From a virus, in the IMG/VR virus record IMGVR_UViG_3300027743_000019, positions 1 to 41,036 of that record: DNA of 41,036 nt. The stretch is one strand, 5' to 3'. A program made the translations under genes and the position numbers. This document shows positions 23,916 through 30,607 of this stretch, in pieces (the stretch's first letter is position 1; each line of letters opens with the position of its first letter). The notes beneath the pieces are model-generated. The model made no database searches. It worked only from the letters and a program-made list of their open reading frames with translations, and was not told the origin of the DNA.

Positions 23916-24028
23916 AGCTCGTCCGGCTGTGGCTTGCGGCCGGATATCGCTGGATCGCGGTGCATCGCCTCGGCCAGGCGGAATGGTGGGAGGCCAAGGC
24001 CGCGCGGCTTGAGGCCAAGTGCAAATGA
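23912..24028 (+). CDS. 38-aa coupled small protein
   Basis: A GTG start overlaps the upstream TGA, and the TGA of this ORF overlaps the ATG of the VRR-NUC gene at 24025. The product is basic and amphipathic (VKLVRLWLAAGYRWIAVHRLGQ, then WWEAKAARLEAK). Exact overlaps at both ends support translation; the function is unknown. Confidence 0.45.
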   Translation: MKLVRLWLAAGYRWIAVHRLGQAEWWEAKAARLEAKCK

Positions 24029-24525
24029 GCGCCGGCCCCGAGCATCGCTTGCAAATTGCCATCAAGAAATGGGTCCGCGAGGCTGTCCCATTCCCGCACG
24101 TGTTCCTCGCCTTCGACCGCTCGGCGGCCCGTTCCCCCCTCCAGCACTTGCACGAGAAGACGCGCGGCGCCCGCGCCGGCACGCCCGACGTGGTGCTGCT
24201 ATGGCGGGGCGCCGCCATCTGGGCCGAACTCAAGGCCCCGGATGGCGTCCTATCCATCCACCAGAAAGAACTGCACGCCGAGATGGCGCTGGCCGGGCAC
24301 CGCGTGTCCGTCGTCCGTTCCGTCCGCGCCTACGCCGAGGAACTGGCCGCCCGGCAGGTGCCCCTCGGCCCGCTGGCCATGGAGCGCGCCGACGCCGCCG
24401 ACCGGCTGCTGTCGGGGCCAGGCCAGCGCCTGGGGCGCAAGGCCCCCGCCAAGCCACGCCCCCCGAAGATCACCGTGGCCCGGCTGCGGAAGATCGAGGC
24501 CGTGCGGGGGAGGGTTTTGTTTTGA
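24025..24525 (+). CDS. VRR-NUC family nuclease
   Basis: 166 aa from ATG 24025, which overlaps the upstream TGA. It carries the PD-(D/E)xK core of the VRR-NUC domain: GTPDVVLLW (D55), AAIWAELKAP (E68, K70) and the downstream Q80 in SIHQKEL. Phage members are small structure-specific nucleases working in replication or recombination. The C-terminal 50 aa are basic and Pro/Lys-rich (LGRKAPAKPRPPKIT). It could supply the nuclease missing beside recT. Confidence 0.8.
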   Translation: MSAGPEHRLQIAIKKWVREAVPFPHVFLAFDRSAARSPLQHLHEKTRGARAGTPDVVLLWRGAAIWAELKAPDGVLSIHQKELHAEMALAGHRVSVVRSVRAYAEELAARQVPLGPLAMERADAADRLLSGPGQRLGRKAPAKPRPPKITVARLRKIEAVRGRVLF

Positions 24526-24929
24526 ACGAACAGCCCCCCCTGTTCCCCAGCCCCGACGAGCCCAACCCCGCCCGCCGCCGCAGCCCGAACCGCAACCGCG
24601 AGCCGGCGCCGCTCGGCCTCGTGCTCACGTTCACGGACGGCGAGGTGCAGACGCTCAAGCACAACGAGCCCGGGCCATCCGGCGATCTGGGCGGCTGGGG
24701 CCGGTTAGAGAACTGGCTGCTGGAGAATACCGACGCCCAACGGCGGTGCGTGCTCGATCCGCTGCACTGGATGCGGCTCACCGTTTATTACAAGAGCGAA
24801 GCCAAGGGCGGCCCCAACTACCGCGTGCGTGCGGTTTGCGGCCCAGCCCTGCGCCGGATCGGCATCATTCTGCTGCCTGGCTGGGGCGCGGCGGCGGATT
24901 CACAGGAGAACCTCTCAAATGAGCAATAA
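24522..24929 (+). CDS. Hypothetical early protein, TTG start
   Basis: 135 aa. The only start that fits is TTG at 24522: GGAGGG lies about 8 nt upstream and TTGA overlaps the previous stop. The N-terminal 35 aa are Pro/Arg/Asn-rich. The core GLVLTFTDGEVQTL, GRLENWLLENTDAQRRCVLDPLHWMRLTVYYK is compact and probably alpha/beta. No family recognised. Confidence 0.6.
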   Translation: MNEQPPLFPSPDEPNPARRRSPNRNREPAPLGLVLTFTDGEVQTLKHNEPGPSGDLGGWGRLENWLLENTDAQRRCVLDPLHWMRLTVYYKSEAKGGPNYRVRAVCGPALRRIGIILLPGWGAAADSQENLSNEQ

Positions 24930-25875
24930 CCCGCCCCGCGGCGACAAACAGGCGCGCATGCTGCGCCGGCAGGGCACCCCGCCTTCCCTGCCGATCGGCC
25001 TGGAGGCGCGCGCTGACCCGCCGCATCTGGGCGCCGAGTTGGCGCTGCTGCGCGGGCTGATCCGGGAGCATGGCCGGAAGGTGGCCACGGTCCCGATGCG
25101 GGTCGGCAAGAATATGGCGGAGGCCATGCTGTTCCTCCGCGTCAAGCCCAACCGCCCGCTCAATCGCGGCTGGGTAGAAAAGCTCAAGGTGATCGAGCGG
25201 GAAGGCCGCATGCACACCGACGTGGTCATCGTGTCCTTCGATTGGGACGGCGATTTCCGCGACGGCCAGCACCGCATGACAATGGTTGCCGAAACCGGCG
25301 CCGAGTTGGATATCCGGGTGACGTTCGGCATGAACCCGGCGTCGTTCCAGGCAATGGACGTCGGCCTCCGTCGCAAGGCGCAGGATTTCCTCTGGCTTGA
25401 TGGCGTCAAGTCGCCCAAGACCGTCGCCGCAACCGTCCGGCTGCAATATCGCATCGACCACGTCGGCGTCACGCCGGACGATGAGGCGGTCTATCTCATC
25501 GGCAAGGATATTGATGACGAGGTGATGGCCCGCGCCGTGGCCGCCGCGATCAGATTGCGAAAGAAGAAGGTGTCGGCGTCATCGGCCGCTTTGGCCTACC
25601 GGCTGATCGCCACCAAATCCAGGCGCGCCCATTCGATCGACGAGTTCTGGGACCGCCTGGTGATTGGCGACCAACTCGAAACGTCCAGCCCGATATTCAA
25701 GCTCCGCGAGCAGTTCGACAGGGTGCGCGATGCAAAGGACCGGAAAGAAAGGCAATACCTGAGCCAGACCCAGGCCGCCGCCTGGATCATCAATGCCTGG
25801 AACTCTTGGATTGGCGGGCATCGCCGCGTCGATTTCCGCTGGCCCAACCAGAACCAGCTTCCAGCGGTGGATTGA
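24919..25875 (+). CDS. DGQHR/ParB-like domain protein
   Basis: 318 aa. Overlaps the previous gene by 11 nt; AGGAG at 24904. Residues 95-125 contain the DGQHR motif (VIVSFDWDGDFRDGQHRM), a ParB/Srx-like nucleotide-binding element. It is followed by TFGMNPASFQAMDVGLRRKAQDFLWLDG, the helical continuation seen in phage members of this family. The C-terminal third ends with WIINAWNSWIGGHRRVDFRWP. Relatives act in DNA modification or regulation. It lies next to a canonical ParB-domain gene. Confidence 0.65.
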   Translation: MSNNPPRGDKQARMLRRQGTPPSLPIGLEARADPPHLGAELALLRGLIREHGRKVATVPMRVGKNMAEAMLFLRVKPNRPLNRGWVEKLKVIEREGRMHTDVVIVSFDWDGDFRDGQHRMTMVAETGAELDIRVTFGMNPASFQAMDVGLRRKAQDFLWLDGVKSPKTVAATVRLQYRIDHVGVTPDDEAVYLIGKDIDDEVMARAVAAAIRLRKKKVSASSAALAYRLIATKSRRAHSIDEFWDRLVIGDQLETSSPIFKLREQFDRVRDAKDRKERQYLSQTQAAAWIINAWNSWIGGHRRVDFRWPNQNQLPAVD

Positions 25876-25879
25876 GGCC

Positions 25880-26752
25880 ATGGCGATACTCATCCCGCTC
25901 GATGCCATCGCCATCGGCTCCGGTCGTCGCAAGATGGCGAAGGAAAACGTGGCCGACCTCGCCACCAGCATCGGCATGATTGGGCTGCGGAACCCGATCA
26001 CCGTGCTGCCGCCGGATGCCGCCGGCCAGTATCCGCTGGTTGCGGGGCGCCATCGACTGGAAGCATGCCGCTTGCTCGGCCACCCGGAAATCGAGGCCGC
26101 GATCATCGAGGACAAGATCGCGGCGGAACTTTGGGAGATCAGCGAGAACCTGCACCGCGCGGAACTCACGGCGATGCAGCGCAGCATACAGATCGGCCGC
26201 TGGATCAAGCTCACGGCGGAGAAACTCAAGCGGGATCAAAGGGACGGGGCTAATTCGGGCCAAGTTGGCCCGATTAAGCCCCGCGCGCACCGTAGCACCG
26301 GCGGGCGGCGAGGTCCGAAGGAGACCGGCACCAACGCCGCTGCCCGCGAGCTCGGCATCTCGGAAGCTTCGGCCAAGCGCAGCGTGACGATCGCCGGCCT
26401 GACCGCTGCGGCGCAGAAGGAAGCCGAGCGGCTGGGCCTGGACAACAACCAGCGGGAACTGGAACGCGCGGCCCGGCTGCCGGGTGCCGAGAATCAGAAG
26501 CGGTCGCTGCAGAATGCCGCCAGCGAACGGGATCGTCGCAAGGAAGAAGCGGCGCGCATTCAAGCAAACCTGGACCGCGCGGCGACTCCTAAAACCGGTG
26601 ATGCGATCTTCGACCGCTGGCTGGCCTCGCTGGATATCGAGCAGAGGGCGCTGGTTCGGATATGGCTGCTTGGCGTCGATATCGAGGCGCATTTCGCAAG
26701 CCTGGACAAGGTCGCCGCGGCAATCGCGGCGGACCAGAGGGCGTTGCACTAG
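25880..26752 (+). CDS. ParB/Srx-domain protein
   Basis: 290 aa. N-terminal ParB domain: AILIPLDAIAIGSGRRKMAKENVADLATSIGMIGLRNPITV, YPLVAGRHRLEACRLLG (the GxRR-like box at 56-62) and WEISENLHRAELTAMQ. A helix-turn-helix follows (NAAARELGISEASAKRSVTIAGL) and then a coiled coil (KEAERLGLDNNQRELERAA, ERDRRKEEAARIQ). ParB proteins of this plan bind DNA and may hydrolyse CTP; in phages they act in partition, transcription or packaging. No ParA is encoded. Confidence 0.75.
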   Translation: MAILIPLDAIAIGSGRRKMAKENVADLATSIGMIGLRNPITVLPPDAAGQYPLVAGRHRLEACRLLGHPEIEAAIIEDKIAAELWEISENLHRAELTAMQRSIQIGRWIKLTAEKLKRDQRDGANSGQVGPIKPRAHRSTGGRRGPKETGTNAAARELGISEASAKRSVTIAGLTAAAQKEAERLGLDNNQRELERAARLPGAENQKRSLQNAASERDRRKEEAARIQANLDRAATPKTGDAIFDRWLASLDIEQRALVRIWLLGVDIEAHFASLDKVAAAIAADQRALH

Positions 26753-27225
26753 TGACCGCGATCGGCCCTGGCACCGCGCCGCCGAAATGGCAGCCACCGG
26801 ACGATGCCACGCTCGCCGAGCTATGGGCGTCGGGGCTGTCGGCGACGAAGATCGGGGCCGCCATGGGCCGCACGAAATCCGGCATCATCGGCCGCTCGCA
26901 CCGGCTGGGGCTGCCGGCGCGGGGCAGCCCGCTGTTCAACGGCGTGACGATGGGCAACAAGCCGCGGCCGCCCCGCCCCGGCCAGCGCCGGAAGCCCAAG
27001 CCCCCGGCCGTCGTGCCGCCCGTGGTGGTGCCTGTGCCGCGCGTGGCGGTGATCCCGGCCCCCACGGCGTGCCAGTGGCCAACCGGCGACGGGCCGAACA
27101 TTCGTTTCGAGTGCCGCGACCCCACCGTGCCGGGCCGACCGTATTGTGCCGCGCATTGCGCCCGCGCCTACCTGCCGCCGGGTCGATCGCGGGACGGCGG
27201 GTTCTTCCAGCGGGGGTGGGCATGA
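26752..27225 (+). CDS. GcrA-family regulator
   Basis: 157 aa with a GTG start whose G is the last base of the previous TAG. The N-terminal domain (12-56) reads KWQPPDDATLAELWASGLSATKIGAAMGRTKSGIIGRSHRLGLPARGSP, the GcrA signature. A long Pro/Lys linker leads to the C-terminal CQWPTGDGPNIRFECRDPTVPGRPYCAAHCARAY, the second conserved GcrA part, which contacts sigma-70/RNAP in Caulobacter. GcrA acts on methylated promoters of cell-cycle genes in Alphaproteobacteria. It is the strongest host clue here. Confidence 0.85.
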   Translation: MTAIGPGTAPPKWQPPDDATLAELWASGLSATKIGAAMGRTKSGIIGRSHRLGLPARGSPLFNGVTMGNKPRPPRPGQRRKPKPPAVVPPVVVPVPRVAVIPAPTACQWPTGDGPNIRFECRDPTVPGRPYCAAHCARAYLPPGRSRDGGFFQRGWA

Positions 27226-27243
27226 GGTCCGTCCTGTCCCTTT

Positions 27244-27795
27244 TCAGCTCAATCCGAGATCGATCGGCGGATAGTGCATTCTGTCCAGCAGCGCGTGGCA
27301 GGTGGGGCACAATATCCATACGTGTTCCAAGTTCGTGTTCGATATTGAGCGATGCGCGCCATTGCGCCGATGCTCTGGCTTGTGGGCGATATCCAGGACA
27401 CGGGTTTCGCCGCAACCCTGACAGGACCGCGGGGCATCCGGAAAGCGTGCATAGAACCGCTTCTGGTTGCCGTCAGGGCCGACCATCTGCCTCGATTTCG
27501 CATGGTATTCGGCATATTTGCCAGGGTTCCTGGCATAGAATTTCGAGCGCGAATTGCGGACGCTTTGGGTCGAGCATGCGGGTGAACAGTGCCACCTGTT
27601 CGACTCTCTCTTTCCTGGGGTTATCACGAACTTGGTCGCGCATTGCCGACAGTGACGTTCTGTCAGGCCGCGTGCCTCCTTCTTCTGAATCCATCGATGC
27701 TTTGCCGCACATTCCAGCGAGCAAAACTTATGCCGAGCTGTGGCGGCATCAAAAGACGTGCCGCACAGGACGCAGTGTATCGGTCGTTTTCCCAT
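27244..27795 (-). CDS. HNH-type zinc-finger endonuclease, inserted in reverse
   Basis: 183 aa. Three zinc knuckles: C8/C11/C25/C29, C49/C52/C70/C74 and C125/C128/C163/C166; the last frames an HNH core (LDIAHKPEH, SNTNLEHVW, CPTCHALLD with H138, N156, H167). The middle has a basic spacer (YARNPGKYAEYHAKSRQ). The gene faces the opposite way from all neighbours, is visibly less GC-rich than them, and its start CAT interlocks with the methyltransferase ATG (CATG, 27793-27796). This is the profile of a mobile HNH homing gene. Confidence 0.75.
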   Translation of the reverse strand: MGKRPIHCVLCGTSFDAATARHKFCSLECAAKHRWIQKKEARGLTERHCRQCATKFVITPGKRESNRWHCSPACSTQSVRNSRSKFYARNPGKYAEYHAKSRQMVGPDGNQKRFYARFPDAPRSCQGCGETRVLDIAHKPEHRRNGAHRSISNTNLEHVWILCPTCHALLDRMHYPPIDLGLS

Positions 27796-28891
27796 GAGCA
27801 GAATAATACAAGAACGCTCAGCAGAACGAAATAAGGTGTTTTCTGTCCTGAGCCTTTTTTCGGGGATTGGCGCCTTCGACCTGGGGCTGGCGCGAGCTGG
27901 CGGGTTCCGCACCGACGCGTTTGTAGAAATAGACCCATTCTGCCGGCGCGTGCTGGCGAAGCATTGGCCGGGAGTGCCGCAGTATGACGATGTCCGAACC
28001 ATTACCGGCGCACGCCTGGCGGCAGACGGAATTGTTCCCGATGTCATCTGCGGAGGATTCCCCTGCCAGCCGCACAGCGTTGCCGGCACCCGCGGCGCCA
28101 GCGATGACGATCGCGACCTCTGGCCCGAGTTCGCCCGCCTCGTTCGCGAGATTAGGCCCCGATGGGTCTTGGCTGAGAACGTGCCAGGGCTTCGTTCAAG
28201 CGAATCTGGACGGTTCTTTGGAAGCGTTTTGCGAGACCTGGCCGGCGCAGGGTATTGTGTCGAATGGCGAAGCATTTCCGCTGCCGACATGGGAGCGCCA
28301 CACAGGCGGGACCGGGTTTGGATCGTGGCCTACCCCGAGGGCCGAGGGGCACGATGCGGGCGGGACGGACCCGACGCGCTCGCTGTATGTGGCGGTGCGG
28401 GAAACCGAGCGAATGTGGCCGACGCCGAGCGCGAGCGGCTTCGAGGTGGCGGACATTCCGGCGCTGCTGGCCCGGCGCGAGAGATGCAAGGCGAAGGGCA
28501 CGAACGGAAATGGCTTTGGCCTGACGCTCAACCAAGCGGCGAAGCTGTGGCCGACGCCAGCGAGCCGGGACTACCGGCACCCGAACGCCACCAGCTACGC
28601 GGAACGGGGCGGGGGCACGAAGGGCGAGCAACTGCCGAATGCGGCTGGGGGCGCCCTGAATCCCGACTGGGTCGAGGCGCTGATGGGCCTCCCAGTGGGA
28701 TGGACGGACCTTGGGGCGCCGACTGGGAAGAAGGGCTGCCCCGAGTAGCCGTTGGCGTGCCTGACCGCGTGGCGCGGCTCAAGGCGCTCGGCAACGCGCT
28801 GGTGCCTCAGATCCCCGAAATGCTGGGCCGGGCGATCATGGCGGCGGAACAGCGGACGGCGCGGGCCGCAGAGATGGAGCGCGCCGCATGA
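27794..28891 (+). CDS. DNA cytosine-5 methyltransferase
   Basis: 365 aa from ATG 27794; a GTG at 27836 just before VFSVLSLFSG is an alternative start. Motif I LSLFSGIGAFDLGLARAG (22-31) binds AdoMet. GGFPCQPHSVAG holds the catalytic C91, ENVPGL is at 128, and RRDRVWIVA (171-179) is motif VIII. A variable target-recognition region follows, and the end RLKALGNALVPQ is motif X. It methylates cytosine in DNA, either for anti-restriction or for regulation with the nearby GcrA. A second ORF lies in another frame over its variable region. Confidence 0.85.
   Translation: MSRIIQERSAERNKVFSVLSLFSGIGAFDLGLARAGGFRTDAFVEIDPFCRRVLAKHWPGVPQYDDVRTITGARLAADGIVPDVICGGFPCQPHSVAGTRGASDDDRDLWPEFARLVREIRPRWVLAENVPGLRSSESGRFFGSVLRDLAGAGYCVEWRSISAADMGAPHRRDRVWIVAYPEGRGARCGRDGPDALAVCGGAGNRANVADAERERLRGGGHSGAAGPAREMQGEGHERKWLWPDAQPSGEAVADASEPGLPAPERHQLRGTGRGHEGRATAECGWGRPESRLGRGADGPPSGMDGPWGADWEEGLPRVAVGVPDRVARLKALGNALVPQIPEMLGRAIMAAEQRTARAAEMERAA
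27984..28748 (+). CDS. Nested alternate-frame ORF over the methyltransferase variable region
   Basis: 254 codons, open in another frame within the methyltransferase gene. It contains SFARLGPDGSWLRTCQGF, ETWPAQGIVSNGEAFPLP, three WPTP-type boxes (SWPTPRAEGHDAGG, MWPTPSASGF, LWPTPASRDYRHPNA) and ends LNPDWVEALMGLPVGWTDL. All are signatures of the C-terminal part of other phage cytosine methyltransferase-like proteins. The same bases that give methyltransferase motif VIII (VWIVAYPEG) give SWPTPRAEG here. Both frames look selected, so dual coding is likely. The start codon and any frameshift linkage are unknown. Confidence 0.6.
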   Translation: MTMSEPLPAHAWRQTELFPMSSAEDSPASRTALPAPAAPAMTIATSGPSSPASFARLGPDGSWLRTCQGFVQANLDGSLEAFCETWPAQGIVSNGEAFPLPTWERHTGGTGFGSWPTPRAEGHDAGGTDPTRSLYVAVRETERMWPTPSASGFEVADIPALLARRERCKAKGTNGNGFGLTLNQAAKLWPTPASRDYRHPNATSYAERGGGTKGEQLPNAAGGALNPDWVEALMGLPVGWTDLGAPTGKKGCPE

Positions 28892-29118
28892 CCGCCCTCT
28901 GGCGCCCCGGCCTCGTCACGTTGTTCCCCGCCTCTGATGGCCACGAGGGCGTGCTGCGTCTCGACACCGTGCGCGGCCCGCTGCTGGTCGAGCTGCGGCG
29001 CTGGAACAAGCGCAGCGGCCACGTCGCGCTCGAATGGCGGTGCGAAATCGGCGCCGACACGCCCGACGCCGCGTTCGACGCGCTGGCCGAGGCGCTCGCG
29101 GGGAGGGCCGCCGGATGA
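28888..29118 (+). CDS. Small hypothetical protein after the methyltransferase
   Basis: 76 aa, ATGA overlap with the methyltransferase stop. Beta-rich (WRPGLVTLFPASDGHEGVLRLD, LLVELRRWN) with a C-terminal helix. It closes the rightward early operon. No family recognised. Confidence 0.55.
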   Translation: MTALWRPGLVTLFPASDGHEGVLRLDTVRGPLLVELRRWNKRSGHVALEWRCEIGADTPDAAFDALAEALAGRAAG

Positions 29119-29171
29119 CCCCGCACCGCACCCCAGCGGCTCGCCATCTAGCAAGGGGGCCGTGCCGCTGG

Positions 29172-29212
29172 CCCGCCGGCCCGGCCGTGGTTCCGCCCAC
29201 GGGGCCGGCGGG
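29172..29212. terminator. Strong hairpin between convergent operons
   Basis: CCCGCCGGCCC (29172-29182) pairs with GGGCCGGCGGG (29202-29212), and the inner CCGTGG/CCACGG extends the stem. It lies in the roughly 100-nt gap between the rightward operon ending at 29118 and the leftward group ending at 29221. No T tract follows on either strand, so it may act as a bidirectional barrier rather than a classical intrinsic terminator. Confidence 0.5.
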
Positions 29213-29220
29213 GGCAGGAG

Positions 29221-29415
29221 CTACGGCCTGCGCGGCGGCGGGTGGCGCTCGTGGAACGCGGCCAGAAGCGCCAGCCATGCGGCCACAGGGGGCGGGATCG
29301 CAGCCCCGGCAGCCCAGCGCCGCACCTGTCGCGAGTCCAGGCCCAGCTGGTCCGCAAGGCCGCGCTGGGACCATGCCAGCGCCTCCAGGCAGTGGCGCAG
29401 GGTCTCGGGAGTCAC
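29221..29415 (-). CDS. Small XRE-type DNA-binding protein
   Basis: 64 aa: LRHCLEALAWSQRGLADQLGLDSRQVRRWAAGAAIPPPVAAWLALLAAFHERHPPP is a compact XRE helix-turn-helix, in which LADQLGLDSRQVRRW is the reading head. It is coupled by ATGA to the coiled-coil gene upstream. It probably tunes a phage or host promoter. Confidence 0.65.
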   Translation of the reverse strand: MTPETLRHCLEALAWSQRGLADQLGLDSRQVRRWAAGAAIPPPVAAWLALLAAFHERHPPPRRP

Positions 29416-29630
29416 TGCGCCTTGTCCTCCAGCGCACGCACCCGGTTGCTGAGGCGGGCGTGCTGGCTGTGCATGGCCCGGACCTCCTGCACCAGCCCGG
29501 ACACGGTGCCGTCGAGGCGCATGAGGATGGCAGTCGCCACCGTGGCGTCGTCTTGCATTGTGCGAAGCTGGTCGAGGATGCGGGCCTGCTGCTCGGCCAG
29601 GAAATCGAGGGTGATGGGGCGGTCGCTCAT
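29412..29630 (-). CDS. Small coiled-coil protein
   Basis: 72 aa, one long heptad helix (LAEQQARILDQLRTMQDDATVATAILMRLDG and VRAMHSQHARLSNRVRALEDKA). Similar in build to the 16602-16832 product. Its stop overlaps the start of the XRE gene. Function unknown. Confidence 0.55.
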   Translation of the reverse strand: MSDRPITLDFLAEQQARILDQLRTMQDDATVATAILMRLDGTVSGLVQEVRAMHSQHARLSNRVRALEDKAQ

Positions 29631-29633
29631 GTC

Positions 29634-29858
29634 TCAGACCCCCGCCTTCGTCGCGACCACGATGGCGGTGGCGCTCATGCCGCCGTCAGCCGGCCGGTAA
29701 ACGGCGCCCCGGTAGTCCACCCCCTGCGCCTGCAACACGTAGCCGTTGCTCGGAATGCCAGTGACGCCGGCAGCACGCAGGGCGCGGATTTCGGTGCTGG
29801 TGAGTGCGCGCCCAAGCTGGGGAATGCGGCTGTTGAGGACGGGGTGTGCGGCGGCCAT
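29634..29858 (-). CDS. Small hypothetical protein
   Basis: 74 aa with RALTSTEIRALRAAGVTGIPSNGYVLQAQGVDYRGAVYRPADGG. The order of a helix, GIPSNGYV and a beta hairpin is compact and looks like a real domain, but I cannot name the family. It belongs to the four-gene leftward set. Confidence 0.5.
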   Translation of the reverse strand: MAAAHPVLNSRIPQLGRALTSTEIRALRAAGVTGIPSNGYVLQAQGVDYRGAVYRPADGGMSATAIVVATKAGV

Positions 29859-29861
29859 GTC

Positions 29862-30077
29862 TCAGCCCTCCCCGGCGGTGGCGCGCAGCTTTGCAACTGC
29901 GCAGGGGTTGCAATCGGAAACGTGCCGGTAGCTCTGCGCCGTCCCGTAGTCCTTCTCGATGTAGTCGCCGTTGGCGTCGGCAACGAACCGCTCGAAGTGG
30001 GTCGGAAGCGGGCTGCCGAAGGTGGCAACCGCGTAAACTTCCTTGCGGCAAATGCGGAACGTCGGGGTGGTGTTCAT
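29862..30077 (-). CDS. Small hypothetical protein, first of the leftward set
   Basis: 71 aa: FRICRKEVYAVATFGSPLPTHFERFVADANGDYIEKDYGTAQSYRHVSDCNPCAVAKLRATAG. Three cysteines, two in CNPC, suggest a metal site. It reads divergently from the plus-strand HTH ORF at 30159. Function unknown. Confidence 0.5.
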   Translation of the reverse strand: MNTTPTFRICRKEVYAVATFGSPLPTHFERFVADANGDYIEKDYGTAQSYRHVSDCNPCAVAKLRATAGEG

Positions 30078-30158
30078 CTGGGTAATCCCTCGATTTCGGC
30101 TGGGGCCATCCCCTCGCCTGATGTCCGCAATCTGAGGACAATCGCGGGCGCCGTCAAC

Positions 30159-30350
30159 AGGGAAAATGCGCGCGGCCGCGATTATTTTTCGCCGATCGAC
30201 GACGAGACCCAGGGCTGGATTCTGACGCTGGCCCGCCGGGGCTGGTCCTGCCGGCGCGTGGCCGCAACCGTGGGCGTGGATTGGGCAACCGCGGCCAGGT
30301 GCCTCGACGGCTGGGGCGTGGCCCGCAACCGCAGGGGGGAACGGGCATGA
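30159..30350 (+). CDS. Short HTH ORF with no standard start
   Basis: The frame ending at 30350 encodes DDETQGWILTLARRGWSCRRVAATVGVDWATAARCLDGWGVARN, a good helix-turn-helix, and its TGA overlaps the next ATG. No ATG, GTG or TTG occurs in frame upstream until far into antisense gene territory. The near ATG at 30169 is in another frame that stops after 19 codons. The start is therefore unknown (CTG 30135 is in frame), or a frameshift disrupted the gene. The 5' limit given is arbitrary. Confidence 0.4.
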   Translation, partial: RENARGRDYFSPIDDETQGWILTLARRGWSCRRVAATVGVDWATAARCLDGWGVARNRRGERA

Positions 30351-30607
30351 GCGCGCCGCAGCACGCCGAGCCAGCCGACCAGAGCGCGGTGCTGCGGCAC
30401 GCGATCGCCGATGCGGTCATCGACGCGCTCAATGACACGGACTGCACCTGGCACCAGGCGGTCGGCGAGGTCTCTTTCATCCTCGCCGTGCTGCTGGCCG
30501 ACTGCGAGGACGCGGACGAGCGCCGGGCTGTCGCTCGGCTGCTGACCACCGGGCTGCTGGAAGTGGCGCGCACGGGCGAGCTGCCCCGAACGGAGACAAT
30601 GCAATGA
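30347..30607 (+). CDS. Small hypothetical protein
   Basis: 86 aa from ATG 30347, overlapping the HTH ORF stop. Helical and acidic (VLRHAIADAVIDALNDTDCTWHQAVGEVSFILAVLLADCEDADERRAVARLL). It is followed by an ATGA overlap with the zinc-finger gene. No family recognised. Confidence 0.6.
   Translation: MSAPQHAEPADQSAVLRHAIADAVIDALNDTDCTWHQAVGEVSFILAVLLADCEDADERRAVARLLTTGLLEVARTGELPRTETMQ

Noticed and set aside
29034-30350. 438-aa plus-strand ORF
   Set aside because: Most of it is antisense to four small coupled minus-strand genes with sensible products and has Pro/Ala/His-rich shadow composition. Only its last 60 codons look real.
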